From Planctomycetia bacterium (lineage in GTDB: Bacteria; Planctomycetota; Phycisphaerae; UBA1845; Fen-1342): a stretch of 64,000 nucleotides of DNA. Under the pieces are notes generated by a model. It did no database searches. It worked only from the letters and a program-made list of their open reading frames with translations, and had not been told where the DNA came from. Shown here piece after piece: positions 18,256 to 26,573 of this stretch (its first letter is position 1; every line of letters starts with the position of its first letter). Location: positions 1,612,001 through 1,676,000 of the forward strand of contig CP054190.1 of the NCBI GenBank assembly GCA_015709575.1. Direction: 5' to 3'. A program made the position numbers and the translations under genes.

Positions 18256-19842
18256 ATGATTCGTAACGCGGTCCTGTTAGCGGTCGGGGCGATTGCGCTG
18301 GTAGCGCTGATGATGGCCGTGCGGTCGGTGCCGGTTTCCCCGGAGCGCGGCTCGACCACGCCGCAGACTGGGCGAGCGGGTGAACCGTCCGGGCCGTCCG
18401 AGTCCGCCACGTCTACCGATCCGGCCGCATCCGCGCAGCCCTCCCGATTTGAGCGGTTCTATCCCGTGGCTGAGCGACTGCTGGCCTGTGCCGAGAGCGA
18501 TGATCGCGCGTACGAGCGGCTGGTCGAGTTGTGTGATGACATCGGCCATCGCATCAGCGGGTCGGAGGGGCTGGAGCGGGCGATCGAGTGGGCCGTGGCC
18601 GCGATGCAGGCGGATGGCCAGGAGAACGTGCGGACGCAGGCGGTGATGGTGCCCGTGTGGGTGCGCGGGGCGGAATCGCTGGAACTGGTGCATCCGCGGC
18701 GCGACACGCTGGCGATGCTGGGGCTGGGAAACTCGGTCGGCACGCCGCCGGAGGGGATCACGGCGGACGTGATCGTCGTGGCCGATGAGCGCGCGCTGGC
18801 GGCGCGGCGCGAGGAGCTGGCCGGCAAGATCGTGCTCTTCGATCATCCCATGCCGGCCTACGACCCGCAGCGCGGCACGGGCTACGGCTCGACGGTCCGC
18901 TATCGCGTGATGGGCGCGCGGCTGGCGGAGATGCACGGCGCGGTCGCGGCATTGGTGCGATCGGTGACGGCCCGCAGCCTGCGCTCGCCGCACACCGGCA
19001 GCTCGCGGCCGTCGGAGAGCGGCGGCATCCCGACCGCGGCGGTGAGCGTCGAGGATGCGATGATGCTGGCGCGGCTGCAGGCCCGCGGCATCACGCCGCG
19101 CGTGACGCTGAAAATGGAGGCGCGCATGGCGCCGGATGCGCCCTCGGCCAACGTGATCGGCGAGCTGGTGGGGCGCGACCTGCCGCATGAGATCGTCGTC
19201 ATCGGCGGTCACATCGACTCGTGGGACATCGGGCAGGGCGCGCACGACGACGGCGCCGGCTGCGTGGCCACGATGCACGCGCTGCGGCTGCTGCGCGAGA
19301 TGGAGCTGCGGCCGCGGCGCACGATTCGAGTGGTGCTGTGGACCAATGAGGAGAACGGCACGGCCGGCGCGCGAGAGTACGTGCGGGCCTGCGCGGAGGA
19401 GCTGCCGTTCCACGTCGCAGCGCTGGAGTCCGACAGCGGCGGCTTCGCGCCGCGCGGCTTTTCGGCCGGACACGCCGACTCGAAGCGCGAGGACGCGGCC
19501 GCGGCCGAACTGGGCGAACTGCTGCGGCCGCTGGCGAGGATCAACGCCGCCCGGGCGCGAAACGGCGGCAGCGGGGCGGACATCGAGCCGCTGCGCGGCA
19601 GCGGGGCGGTGCTGCTGAGCCACGACGTGGACAACTCGACCTACTTTGACTTCCACCACACCGCGGCCGACACGGTGGACAAGGTGGACCCGCGCGACCT
19701 GGCCCGTAACGCCGCCGCGATCGCCTACGTGGCGTACGTGCTCGCGGAGATGCCCGGGCGGTTGGGTGCGCCCGACATGCCAGATTCTTCACCGCCGCCG
19801 CCTGCGGCGCGAGGCGGCGTCGACGGCACGGCCGGTGAGTAG
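18256..19842 (+). CDS. M28-family metallopeptidase (carboxypeptidase Q-like), exported
   Basis: A zinc aminopeptidase/carboxypeptidase of 528 residues with an N-terminal membrane or signal helix (about residues 6-24) followed by a Ser/Thr/Pro linker. A PA-type insert is likely around 170-260. The M28 zinc site is visible: HIDSWDIGQGAHDDGAG gives the first His and Asp ligands, NEENG the catalytic Glu, ESDSGG the next Asp, and FHHTAADTVDKVDP the last His. Domain order fits plasma carboxypeptidase Q/M28 proteins. AGGAG lies 10 bases before the ATG. It ends 22 bp before the YeiH-like gene and probably forms an operon with it. Confidence 0.9.
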   Translation: MIRNAVLLAVGAIALVALMMAVRSVPVSPERGSTTPQTGRAGEPSGPSESATSTDPAASAQPSRFERFYPVAERLLACAESDDRAYERLVELCDDIGHRISGSEGLERAIEWAVAAMQADGQENVRTQAVMVPVWVRGAESLELVHPRRDTLAMLGLGNSVGTPPEGITADVIVVADERALAARREELAGKIVLFDHPMPAYDPQRGTGYGSTVRYRVMGARLAEMHGAVAALVRSVTARSLRSPHTGSSRPSESGGIPTAAVSVEDAMMLARLQARGITPRVTLKMEARMAPDAPSANVIGELVGRDLPHEIVVIGGHIDSWDIGQGAHDDGAGCVATMHALRLLREMELRPRRTIRVVLWTNEENGTAGAREYVRACAEELPFHVAALESDSGGFAPRGFSAGHADSKREDAAAAELGELLRPLARINAARARNGGSGADIEPLRGSGAVLLSHDVDNSTYFDFHHTAADTVDKVDPRDLARNAAAIAYVAYVLAEMPGRLGAPDMPDSSPPPPAARGGVDGTAGE

Positions 19843-19863
19843 CGGTGAGGGCGGTGAGGAGCG

Positions 19864-21072
19864 GTGAGCGCGGTGCTGAGGCTGCTGCTGGGCGTGCGAA
19901 CGTGGCGGGAGGCGGCCTGGCTGCTACCGGGACTTCTCGTGGCGGTGTTGGTGATGCTGGCCGCGGCGGCCGTCGCGAGCGTGGCCGGTCCGGCGCTGCT
20001 GCGTGCGCAGGGGGTGAATCCCGATGGAAGGCCGAACCCGATCTCGGCCGTGCCGGTAGCGATCGTGCTGGGGCTGCTGGTGCGGAACCTCGGTCCGCAG
20101 CGCTGGATCAGCGAGGCCGGGCTGAAGTTCGCGGCGGTGAAGCTGCTGCGGCTGGGCATCATCCTGATCGGGCTGAAGCTCAGCTTCACGGAGCTGCTGC
20201 GGGTTGGCGCGTGGGCGGCGCCGACAGCGGTCGTCGTCGTGGCGGTCGGGTTGTTGGCGGCGTTCACGATCGCGCGCTGGATGGGGCTGTCCGGGGCGAT
20301 GGGCGCGTTGCTGGCGGCAGGCACGAGCATCTGCGGCGTGTCGGCGGTGATGGCCACGGCTCCGGTGGTGCGCGCCCCGCCGCGCGAGACCGCCTACGCG
20401 GTCGCAGTGGTGACCCTGTTTGGCCTGCTGGGCATGTTGCTGTATCCGGCGGCGGCGCCGCTGCTGCTGGAATCCTCCGCGTCGCTGGGTCTGTTTCTGG
20501 GCTCGGCGGTGCACGACACGTCGCAGGTGGTGGGGGCGGCGCTGACCTGCTCCGTGCTGCGCGGCGATGATGCGGTGCTGCGGGTCGCGACGGTGACGAA
20601 GCTGTCGCGCAACCTGCTGCTGGTCGCGGTGATTCCGCTGATGGGCTGGATCGCGGCGCGGGCGGCGCAGCGCGCGGAGTACGCACAGGGCGCGGGGCAG
20701 TCGCAGGTGCGCATGTCGTGGGCGGGGCTGGTGCCGCTGTTCGTGGTCGGCTTTGCGGCGATGGCGGCGCTGCGCTCGATCGGCGATGCGACGCTGGCCG
20801 GCGGCGGAGCGGTTGCGGGCGGCGGCGGGGCGGCGCTGGGTGTCTTATCTGAGGCGAGCTGGAAATGGACGCTGCGGCTGCTGGCGGATGAGGTCGGCTC
20901 GCAATACTGCCTGGCGACGGCGATGGCGGCGGTGGGGCTGGGGACGCGCTTCGGCGAATTGCGGTCGGTGGGCGTGGCGCCGCTGATCGCCGGGTTCGGA
21001 GCGGCGGCGGTGGTGGCGCTGGCAGCGCTGGGGATGGCGGCGGCGCTCTCCGCGGGCGGAATCATCGGTTGA
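19864..21072 (+). CDS. YeiH/UPF0324-family membrane protein (putative sulfate exporter)
   Basis: A polytopic inner-membrane protein of 402 residues with about ten hydrophobic segments. It matches the YeiH/UPF0324 family: NPISAVPVAIVLGLLVRN in the first part, KLLRLGIILIGLKLSF, AAGTSICGVSAVMATAPVV with the conserved GxSICGxSA loop, and AVHDTSQVVGAAL. Members of the family are annotated as putative sulfate exporters, mostly from sulfonate catabolism neighbourhoods; no such genes are seen here, so the substrate is open. It starts with GTG inside a GGTGAG-repeated stretch. Confidence 0.88.
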   Translation: MSAVLRLLLGVRTWREAAWLLPGLLVAVLVMLAAAAVASVAGPALLRAQGVNPDGRPNPISAVPVAIVLGLLVRNLGPQRWISEAGLKFAAVKLLRLGIILIGLKLSFTELLRVGAWAAPTAVVVVAVGLLAAFTIARWMGLSGAMGALLAAGTSICGVSAVMATAPVVRAPPRETAYAVAVVTLFGLLGMLLYPAAAPLLLESSASLGLFLGSAVHDTSQVVGAALTCSVLRGDDAVLRVATVTKLSRNLLLVAVIPLMGWIAARAAQRAEYAQGAGQSQVRMSWAGLVPLFVVGFAAMAALRSIGDATLAGGGAVAGGGGAALGVLSEASWKWTLRLLADEVGSQYCLATAMAAVGLGTRFGELRSVGVAPLIAGFGAAAVVALAALGMAAALSAGGIIG

Positions 21073-21120
21073 GGGTGGACGCGCGGCGGCGCCCGTGCTG
21101 AGCGGTGATGGGTGGCGGCC

Positions 21121-21206
21121 GGGTGGCATGCCTTCGCGGTACTCCGCGTAGGCATGCTGGGCGACTGATGCATGCTCACGCTGAGTACAGCGAGAGCATG
21201 CCACCC
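21121..21206. repeat. REP-like double hairpin (BIME-like), inverted pair
   Basis: The outer arms are GGGTGGCATGC and its complement at the right end. Inside are two hairpins. Hairpin 1 (21126-21157) has the stem GCATGCCT-t-CGCGG with a TACT loop. Hairpin 2 (21170-21201) has the stem GCATGCTC-a-CGCTG with an AGTA loop. Each stem is perfect except for one mismatch at the same place, and the two loops are reverse complements, so they are inverted copies of one element. A third, degenerate copy is at 35596-35634. This is the architecture of REP/BIME elements, which are typically mobilised by REP-associated transposases; none is in the window. Confidence 0.75.
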
Positions 21207-21414
21207 TGCCGACGCGGAACCCGTGGAGACGGAGTGTGAATGTGTCCGCCCCGGCGGGGCGGCGGATGTGCCGGGTGATCCTCCGCCCCTGCGGGGCGGG
21301 CGGAGTCCGGGAGCTTTGGATCCACGGGTTCCGCCCGGGCCTGTCGGCCCGTGCTCCACCCGTGGCTACAACCCGACGCCCCGCCGGGGCGTTTCAGACC
21401 GCCCGAGCACGCAC

Positions 21415-21574
21415 GATGGCGCGGCCTTTTTGTAGTAAAACGCCGCGCTTCTGTTCGATGGCGCGGCCTTTTTGTGGTAAAACGCCGCGCTTCTGTTCGA
21501 TGGCGCGGCCTTTTTGCAGTAAAACGCCGCGCTTCTGTTCGATGGCGCGGCCTTTTTGTAGTAAAACGCCGCGC
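21415..21574. repeat. 42-bp tandem repeat array, 3.8 copies
   Basis: The unit is 42 bp, starting GATGGCGCGGCCTTTTTG and ending CGCTTCTGTTC, repeated with one or two substitutions (TGTAG, TGTGG, TGCAG, TGTAG at one position). Each unit contains the inverted arms GCGCGGC and GCCGCGC around an AT-rich core, so the RNA or single strand could fold into a row of hairpins. There are no spacers, so it is not a CRISPR array. Frame-multiples of three produce fake open frames on both strands. Confidence 0.85.
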
Positions 21575-21699
21575 CGCAGCACGAAAAAATGACCGTTTCC
21601 GCGCAAAAACCTCCCGAAACCGCCTGAAAGCGCGGCCCCCTCGCGGTGGGTGCGGCCACTTTCCGGCCTTGCGGGCGGCGGATACCCCTTACGGCGCGC

Positions 21700-21930
21700 G
21701 GCGATGAGGGGTCCGTGCGGGGTATCGCGGGGTCCGTGCGGGGTATCGCGGGGTCCGTGCGGGGTATCGAGGGGTCCGTGCGCGGCGATGAGGGGTCCGT
21801 GCGGGGTATCGAGGGGTCCGTGCGGGGCGATGAGGGGTCCGTGCGGGGTGTCGAGGGGTCCGTGCGGGGTATCGCGGGGTCCGTGCGCGGCGATGAGGGG
21901 TCAGTGAGGAGTATCGAGGGGTCCGTGCGG
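21700..21930. repeat. 21-bp tandem repeat array, 11 copies, reaching into ispH
   Basis: The unit is about GGGGTCCGTGCGG followed by either GGTATCGA/C or GGCGATGA, in 11 consecutive copies. The right end overlaps the 3' end of ispH: the last residues of IspH (DAPHGPLDTPH) are encoded by the array, and the ispH stop codon is created by substitutions inside one variant unit (GGGGTCAGTGAGG). Confidence 0.9.
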
Positions 21931-22875
21931 GGCGTCGGGCATGGGATTGCCCGGCGCGTGCAGGAAGGGCGGCAGCGCAAAGACGACGCCCTCGTCGGGC
22001 GCGGGGATCTCGTCCACGTCGTTCGCGCCGAGCGACCGCAGCCGCGCGAGCACGCCTTGCACCACGTCCTCGGGGGCGCTGGCGCCGCTGGTCAGGCCGA
22101 CCGCGGTGACGCCCGCCAGCCAGGCGGGGTCGATGTCGGCCGGGCCGTCGATCAGGTGCGAGCGCACGCCGCGGGCCCGCGCGACCTCCGTCAGCCGCTG
22201 CGAATTGGAGGAGTTACGTGAGCCGACCACCAGCAGCAACTGCACCCGCGGCGACATCTGCTTGACGGCGTTCTGACGATTTTGCGTGGCGTAGCAGATG
22301 TCGTCCGACGGTGGCAACTCAAGCGACGGAAAGCGGCGCTGCAGCACCGCCACGATCTCGGCCGTGTCGTCCTGACTCAGCGTGGTCTGCGTGAGGATCA
22401 CGCCCGCGGCGCCCGGCTCCATCCGCAGCGCCTCGGCGTCGGCGATGGTCTCGATCAGCGTGGTGGACTCCGGCGCCTGGCCGAGCGTGCCGATCACCTC
22501 GTCATGCCCGGCGTGGCCGATCAGCAGGATGCGGTAGCCGCGCTTCACGTAGCGCTTCACCTCGGCGTGCACCTTCGTGACCAGCGGGCAGGTGGCGTCG
22601 ATCACGCGCAGCGCGCGTTCCACGCCGTCACGGTAGACCGAGGGCGGCGAGCCGTGGGCCGAGTAGATCGTGACCGCGCCGGCGGGCACCTCGTGCAGCT
22701 CGTCCACGAAGATCGCGCCCATCTCCGCCAGGCGGCGGACGACGTGCGTGTTGTGGACGATCTCCTTGCGGACGTAGACCGGCGGGCCGTAGCGCTCCAG
22801 CGCCAACTCGACGATGCGGATGGCCCGCTCGACGCCGGCGCAGAACCCGCGGGGCTTGGCGATGACGGTCAGCAC
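21901..22875 (-). CDS. ispH: 4-hydroxy-3-methylbut-2-enyl diphosphate reductase IspH
   Basis: IspH is the last enzyme of the MEP isoprenoid pathway; it reduces HMBPP to IPP and DMAPP with a 4Fe-4S cluster. The protein has 324 residues. The three cluster cysteines are in GFCAGVERAI, ATCPLVTKVH and CYATQNRQ. The active-site region SAHGSPP and the QTTLSQDD stretch are also present. I chose GTG at 22875 with GGAGG upstream, so that the protein begins VLTVIAKPRGFCAG; the frame extends 42 codons further without family similarity. The C terminus carries an extra tail of about 20 residues whose last part is encoded by the 21-bp repeat array, unlike the usual IspH end. Confidence 0.95.
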   Translation of the reverse strand: MLTVIAKPRGFCAGVERAIRIVELALERYGPPVYVRKEIVHNTHVVRRLAEMGAIFVDELHEVPAGAVTIYSAHGSPPSVYRDGVERALRVIDATCPLVTKVHAEVKRYVKRGYRILLIGHAGHDEVIGTLGQAPESTTLIETIADAEALRMEPGAAGVILTQTTLSQDDTAEIVAVLQRRFPSLELPPSDDICYATQNRQNAVKQMSPRVQLLLVVGSRNSSNSQRLTEVARARGVRSHLIDGPADIDPAWLAGVTAVGLTSGASAPEDVVQGVLARLRSLGANDVDEIPAPDEGVVFALPPFLHAPGNPMPDAPHGPLDTPH

Positions 22876-23031
22876 GCGAGGACGCCCTCCATCAGCGACA
22901 GCCGCGCAACCGCCCGCGCGGAACAAGGCGGGAAAACCGCGCGCCCGGCCGGCCCCGGGGCCGATCGGCCACGAGGACCGCCGCGCCGGGCGGGTGGTCA
23001 CGACGGACGATTGATCCGCGGCCGGTCGGCG

Positions 23032-23190
23032 TCAGGCGGCGCCGCCGGACAACCCGCCGATCAGGGCCTGCACGACCAGGATGAAGACTTCCTGCAGCAG
23101 CAGGTCGGCGATGATCGGCACGCAGCTCGTGAGCTGCGCCACCAACCCGCCGCAACCGATCAGCGCGATCCACTTCGTCCGTCGACTCAT
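23032..23190 (-). CDS. Small lipoprotein-like peptide of unknown function
   Basis: A 52-residue protein beginning MSRRTKWIALIGCGGLVAQL. It has a basic head, a hydrophobic stretch with a cysteine in LIGCGG, and a second hydrophobic half rich in Leu/Ile/Val ending in GGLSGGAA. A ribosome site GGAGTG lies just upstream of the ATG, which supports translation. Lengths and composition recall the small exported hypothetical proteins frequent in planctomycetes. No function can be assigned. A larger open frame on the same strand extends to 23826, but the upper part is antisense to the GH113-like gene. Confidence 0.55.
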   Translation of the reverse strand: MSRRTKWIALIGCGGLVAQLTSCVPIIADLLLQEVFILVVQALIGGLSGGAA

Positions 23191-23407
23191 CGTATCCACT
23201 CCATGACACGTTGGCTCGTTCGTCCGCAAGGCCGGCGGACTATATCGCGCGTCGGGAATTGTCGATAGTCGCGCGATGTCCCGGCGGCGCGCCGCTGCGC
23301 CTGGCCGGCAGTGTGCTGCGGAGCCGTGCAGGCGGCGCGGGCTTCGGCTATCGTCCGCGGCCGATCGGCCGGAAAGACCCCCGGCCGCCGGGAGGCGCAG
23401 CGCTCCG

Positions 23408-24538
23408 ATGAATCTGCGGGTTGTCATCGCACTGGGCACGGTGATGGGCGTCTCAGCCGCGGCCTGGATCGGCTGGGCGGCGCAGCGCCGCGACGCTGCG
23501 GCGGCGTCGCAGCCGGCCCGCGCTCCGCTGGGCGTGCTGGAGTATCGCGGCGTGGCGGTGCAGTTGCAGACCGGGCACGCGGTGATCGAGACGTTCACCC
23601 CGGCGCTGCGCGAGATCGCCGAGCTGGGCGCGGACACGGTGCTGCTCTGTCCGGCCGGTTTCATGGAGCATGCCCGGGCACAGGCGATTTTCATCGAGGC
23701 GCGGCAGACGCCGACGGCCGACGAATTGCGGCGGCTGATCGAAGCGGCCCGCCAGATGCAACTGCGCGTGATCGTCATGCCGCTGCTGCTGCTTTCGCAC
23801 CCACGCGGCAGCGAGTGGCGCGGCATGATCGAGCCGCCCGAGTGGTCGGAGTGGTGGCCGGACTATCGCGCGTTCATTCTGCACTTCGCGGATGCGGCCG
23901 CGGCGGGCGGCGCGGATGCGTTCATGGTGGGCAGCGAACTGGTCAGCACCGAGCGCAACCGAACGGAGTGGCTGCGCGTAATCGAGGCCGTGCGGGCGCG
24001 ATTTCCCGGGCGGCTGGGATACTCGGCCAACTGGGATCACTACCGGCCGGTGTCCTTCTGGGACCAGCTCGATTTCGCGGGAGTCACGACCTACAACACG
24101 CTGGCCGACCGCGACCTGCCGACCGTGGACGAATTGGTGGAGCGCTGGCGGCCGATCCGACAGCGGCTGCTGGAGTTTTCACGCGATGTGAACCGACCGC
24201 TGCTCCTGACGGAGGTCGGCTGGTGCAGCCAGACCGGCGCCGCCCGCGCCCCCTGGGATTACTACCGCAACCAGAAGGTCACCCCCGACGGGCTGGAAGA
24301 GCAGCGCCGGTTGTACGAAGCGTTCGTTCGCGCGTTTCCGGCCCAGCCCGGGCTGGGCGGCGTCATCTGGTGGGAGTGGACGCCCGGCGGAGGCGGGCCG
24401 AAGGACTTCGGGTATTCGCCGCGCGGCAAGCCGGCCGAGCGCGTGCTGCGCGAGTGGTTCCGGGACACGTCCGACCGCGCGACGTCGCGGCCGGCCGGAG
24501 CGGCGGGCGGCGAAGGCGGCGGCCGCGCATCGGAATAG
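23408..24538 (+). CDS. GH113-like TIM-barrel glycoside hydrolase, membrane-anchored or secreted
   Basis: A protein of 376 residues with an N-terminal signal/anchor helix (residues 1-25). The TIM-barrel part has the two candidate catalytic glutamates in the positions expected for GH113 (beta-mannanase-like): MVGSELVS for the acid/base and LLTEVGWCS for the nucleophile. Other barrel elements are RLGYSANWDHY, FAGVTTYNTLAD and GVIWWEWTPGGGG. The C-terminal 30 residues are a low-complexity Ala/Gly/Ser tail. A mannan or related substrate is a family-level inference. The next gene begins about 85 bp later. Confidence 0.8.
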   Translation: MNLRVVIALGTVMGVSAAAWIGWAAQRRDAAAASQPARAPLGVLEYRGVAVQLQTGHAVIETFTPALREIAELGADTVLLCPAGFMEHARAQAIFIEARQTPTADELRRLIEAARQMQLRVIVMPLLLLSHPRGSEWRGMIEPPEWSEWWPDYRAFILHFADAAAAGGADAFMVGSELVSTERNRTEWLRVIEAVRARFPGRLGYSANWDHYRPVSFWDQLDFAGVTTYNTLADRDLPTVDELVERWRPIRQRLLEFSRDVNRPLLLTEVGWCSQTGAARAPWDYYRNQKVTPDGLEEQRRLYEAFVRAFPAQPGLGGVIWWEWTPGGGGPKDFGYSPRGKPAERVLREWFRDTSDRATSRPAGAAGGEGGGRASE

Positions 24539-24622
24539 GCCTGTGTTCGACTCTTGACCGTGCGGCGTGGCGGGTGGATCCACCGAATCCGTGCGGGCGG
24601 CGCGGGCGAACGGGAGTTGTGC

Positions 24623-26548
24623 ATGTCGCTGCAATCCGCGGAGTCCCGGCTGCCGGCGTGGCTGGTGCAGAATCGGAACTTCGTGCTGCTGTGGTGCGCC
24701 TACGGCACGGCCGCGATGGCGGACCACCTGGGCGAGACGGCGCTGCTCAACACGCGCGGCGCACTGGAGCGGGAGGACTCGACCCGCGTTCAGGCGCTGA
24801 TCTCGTTCGGCTTTTTCCTGCCGTACGTGCTGCTGGGGCCGCTGGCGGGATGGTGGTCGGACCGCTTCAGCCGCAAGTGGACGATGGTGCTGGCGGACGT
24901 GGCGCGGGCGGTGCTGGTCTTTAACCTCGGGGCGCTGGTGGCGTTCCTGGCGGCGGGGCTGCCGGCGGCGTGGGCGGATTTTTCGATTGTGATTCCGCTG
25001 GCGGCGGTCGGGCTGCTGGCGGCGTTCTTTTCCCCGGCGCGTCAGGCGCTGCTGCCGTCGCTGATCCGCGAGGATCAGCTGGTCCGCGCCAACGCGCTGA
25101 TCAACGCGCTGGGAACGATCGGCGCGATTGTCGGCATCGTCGTGGGCGGGTGGATTGTCACGCACTACGGTCCGTCGATCACGTTCAACGTCAACGCGCT
25201 GGCGTTCTGCTTCAGCGCTGTGTGCGTGCTGCTGATCGACACGCGGCGGCTGCGCGCCGCGCCGCACACGCCGATCAGCGGGGTGTGGGCGCCGCTGGCG
25301 GATGGGTTTCGCTACGTACGGACGCATCGACGGGTGGTGCAACTGATCGGACTGATGACGCTGTTCTGGGGCGTCGCGGGGGTGGTGATCGCGGTCGTGC
25401 CCGCGCTGGCCAAACAGCTCTTCCCCGGCAACTACGAGATGCTGGCGTTCTTCCGCGGGCTGCTGGGGATCGGGCTGGCGCTGGGGGCGACGGTGATGAC
25501 GATCTTCGGCTCGGCGGTGCCGGTGCAGCTCGCGCTGCTCACGGCGCTGAGCGCCGCGGGAGTATGGCTGGCGCTGCTCGCGGCATGCAGCGCCCTGGAA
25601 CTGGGGCCGATCGTCACGGGGCTGGCGCTGCTGGGGATCGGCGGCGCGGGGGCGGCGATCCAGGTGAGCGTGCTTGCGACGCTGCAGCGCTTCGTTCCCG
25701 ATGCGCGGCGCGGGCGCGTGTTCGGCGTGTCGGACACGTGCACGATGGGGGCGATGGTGCTGACCAGCGGGGCGCTGGGGCTGCCGCACCTGCCCCAACT
25801 GGATCGCTACGTGCCATTGCTGCTGACGGGCTGCGCGGCCGCGTTTCTGGTGGCCGCGATCGTGGCCGGCCGCGGGTACCTGCGGCATCGGGACGTGGGG
25901 CCGGGCGTGGCGCTGATCTGGCTGTTCGTGCGCTTCTTCGCGGCCTGGCGGCTGCGGCTGACGCTGGCAGGACGATGCACCGTGCCCCGTAGCGGCGCAG
26001 TGATCCTGGCGGCGAATCACACCGCCGGCGTCGATCCGATGGCGATCCTGGCGTGCTGCCGACATCGCATGGTGAGCTTCATCGTGGCGGAAGAGCACTA
26101 CAACATGCCGGTGTTTCACACGTTCATGCGCTGGGGGCGCTGCCTGCCCGTCAATCGCGAAAATCCGGGCAAGGCGTTTCTGGCGTCGGCGATGAAGCTG
26201 CTCAAGGGCGGCGGGTGCCTGGGCATCTTTCCGCAGGGGACGTTCGAGATTCCGGGGGAGGAGACGCCGGCGGCGAAGTCAGGCGTGGGGTTGCTGGCGC
26301 TGCGGACCGGGGCGACGGTCATTCCTTGCCACATCAGTGGGACGCGCTACTTCGACAGCCCGATGCGCTCCTATCTCTCGCGGCATCGCATGCGGATCCG
26401 CTTCGGCCCGCCGGTGGACCTCAGCGCACTGGCCGGCCGCGAGCGCGACAAGGCGGCCACCGACGAGGCATCGGATCGGATCTGGGATGCGATCCAGGCG
26501 CTGGCGCAGCAGAGTGAAGCCGAGGCAGCGGCTGGCCCGGTGAACTGA
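24623..26548 (+). CDS. MFS transporter fused to PlsC-type acyltransferase (LplT-Aas-like)
   Basis: A fusion of 641 residues. Residues 1 to about 430 are a major facilitator with about twelve hydrophobic helices (for example the first MFS loop around GPLAGWWSDRFSRKW). The C-terminal part is a PlsC acyltransferase: NHTAGVD is motif I (NHx4D) and FPQGTFE sits at motif III, where EGTR is usual. GSGVG-type and ISGT motifs follow. The MFS-PlsC order resembles lysophospholipid transporter/acyltransferase fusions used to take up and re-acylate lysophospholipids; there is no AMP ligase domain, which E. coli Aas has. The start ATG at 24623 follows GGGAG. Confidence 0.85.
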   Translation: MSLQSAESRLPAWLVQNRNFVLLWCAYGTAAMADHLGETALLNTRGALEREDSTRVQALISFGFFLPYVLLGPLAGWWSDRFSRKWTMVLADVARAVLVFNLGALVAFLAAGLPAAWADFSIVIPLAAVGLLAAFFSPARQALLPSLIREDQLVRANALINALGTIGAIVGIVVGGWIVTHYGPSITFNVNALAFCFSAVCVLLIDTRRLRAAPHTPISGVWAPLADGFRYVRTHRRVVQLIGLMTLFWGVAGVVIAVVPALAKQLFPGNYEMLAFFRGLLGIGLALGATVMTIFGSAVPVQLALLTALSAAGVWLALLAACSALELGPIVTGLALLGIGGAGAAIQVSVLATLQRFVPDARRGRVFGVSDTCTMGAMVLTSGALGLPHLPQLDRYVPLLLTGCAAAFLVAAIVAGRGYLRHRDVGPGVALIWLFVRFFAAWRLRLTLAGRCTVPRSGAVILAANHTAGVDPMAILACCRHRMVSFIVAEEHYNMPVFHTFMRWGRCLPVNRENPGKAFLASAMKLLKGGGCLGIFPQGTFEIPGEETPAAKSGVGLLALRTGATVIPCHISGTRYFDSPMRSYLSRHRMRIRFGPPVDLSALAGRERDKAATDEASDRIWDAIQALAQQSEAEAAAGPVN

Positions 26549-26573
26549 GCGATGTTGAGGCGGGACAATCGCG

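Larger units (their letters stand above)
21073..21899. other. Repeat-rich intergenic region between the YeiH-like gene and ispH
   Basis: This 827-bp gap holds no credible gene. From left to right it contains a REP-like double hairpin (21121-21206), an imperfect GC-rich inverted repeat with outer arms CCACGGGT and ACCCGTGG (about 21331-21367), a 42-bp tandem array (21415-21574) and a 21-bp tandem array (21700-21930). Long open frames through the arrays are artefacts of repeat units that are multiples of three and should not be read as genes. Confidence 0.85.

Noticed and set aside
21415-21574. 42-bp tandem array as a possible CRISPR
   Set aside because: Units abut without variable spacers and no cas genes are present.
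21366-22221. Open frames through the tandem arrays on both strands (repeated PRTDPSI- or GSVRGIE-type peptides)
   Set aside because: Repeat units are 42 and 21 bp, so every frame stays open; no ribosome site or domain supports them.
24179-26119. Minus-strand open frame of about 646 codons
   Set aside because: It is antisense to the GH113-like and MFS-acyltransferase genes and has only Arg/Gln/His-rich low-complexity sequence.
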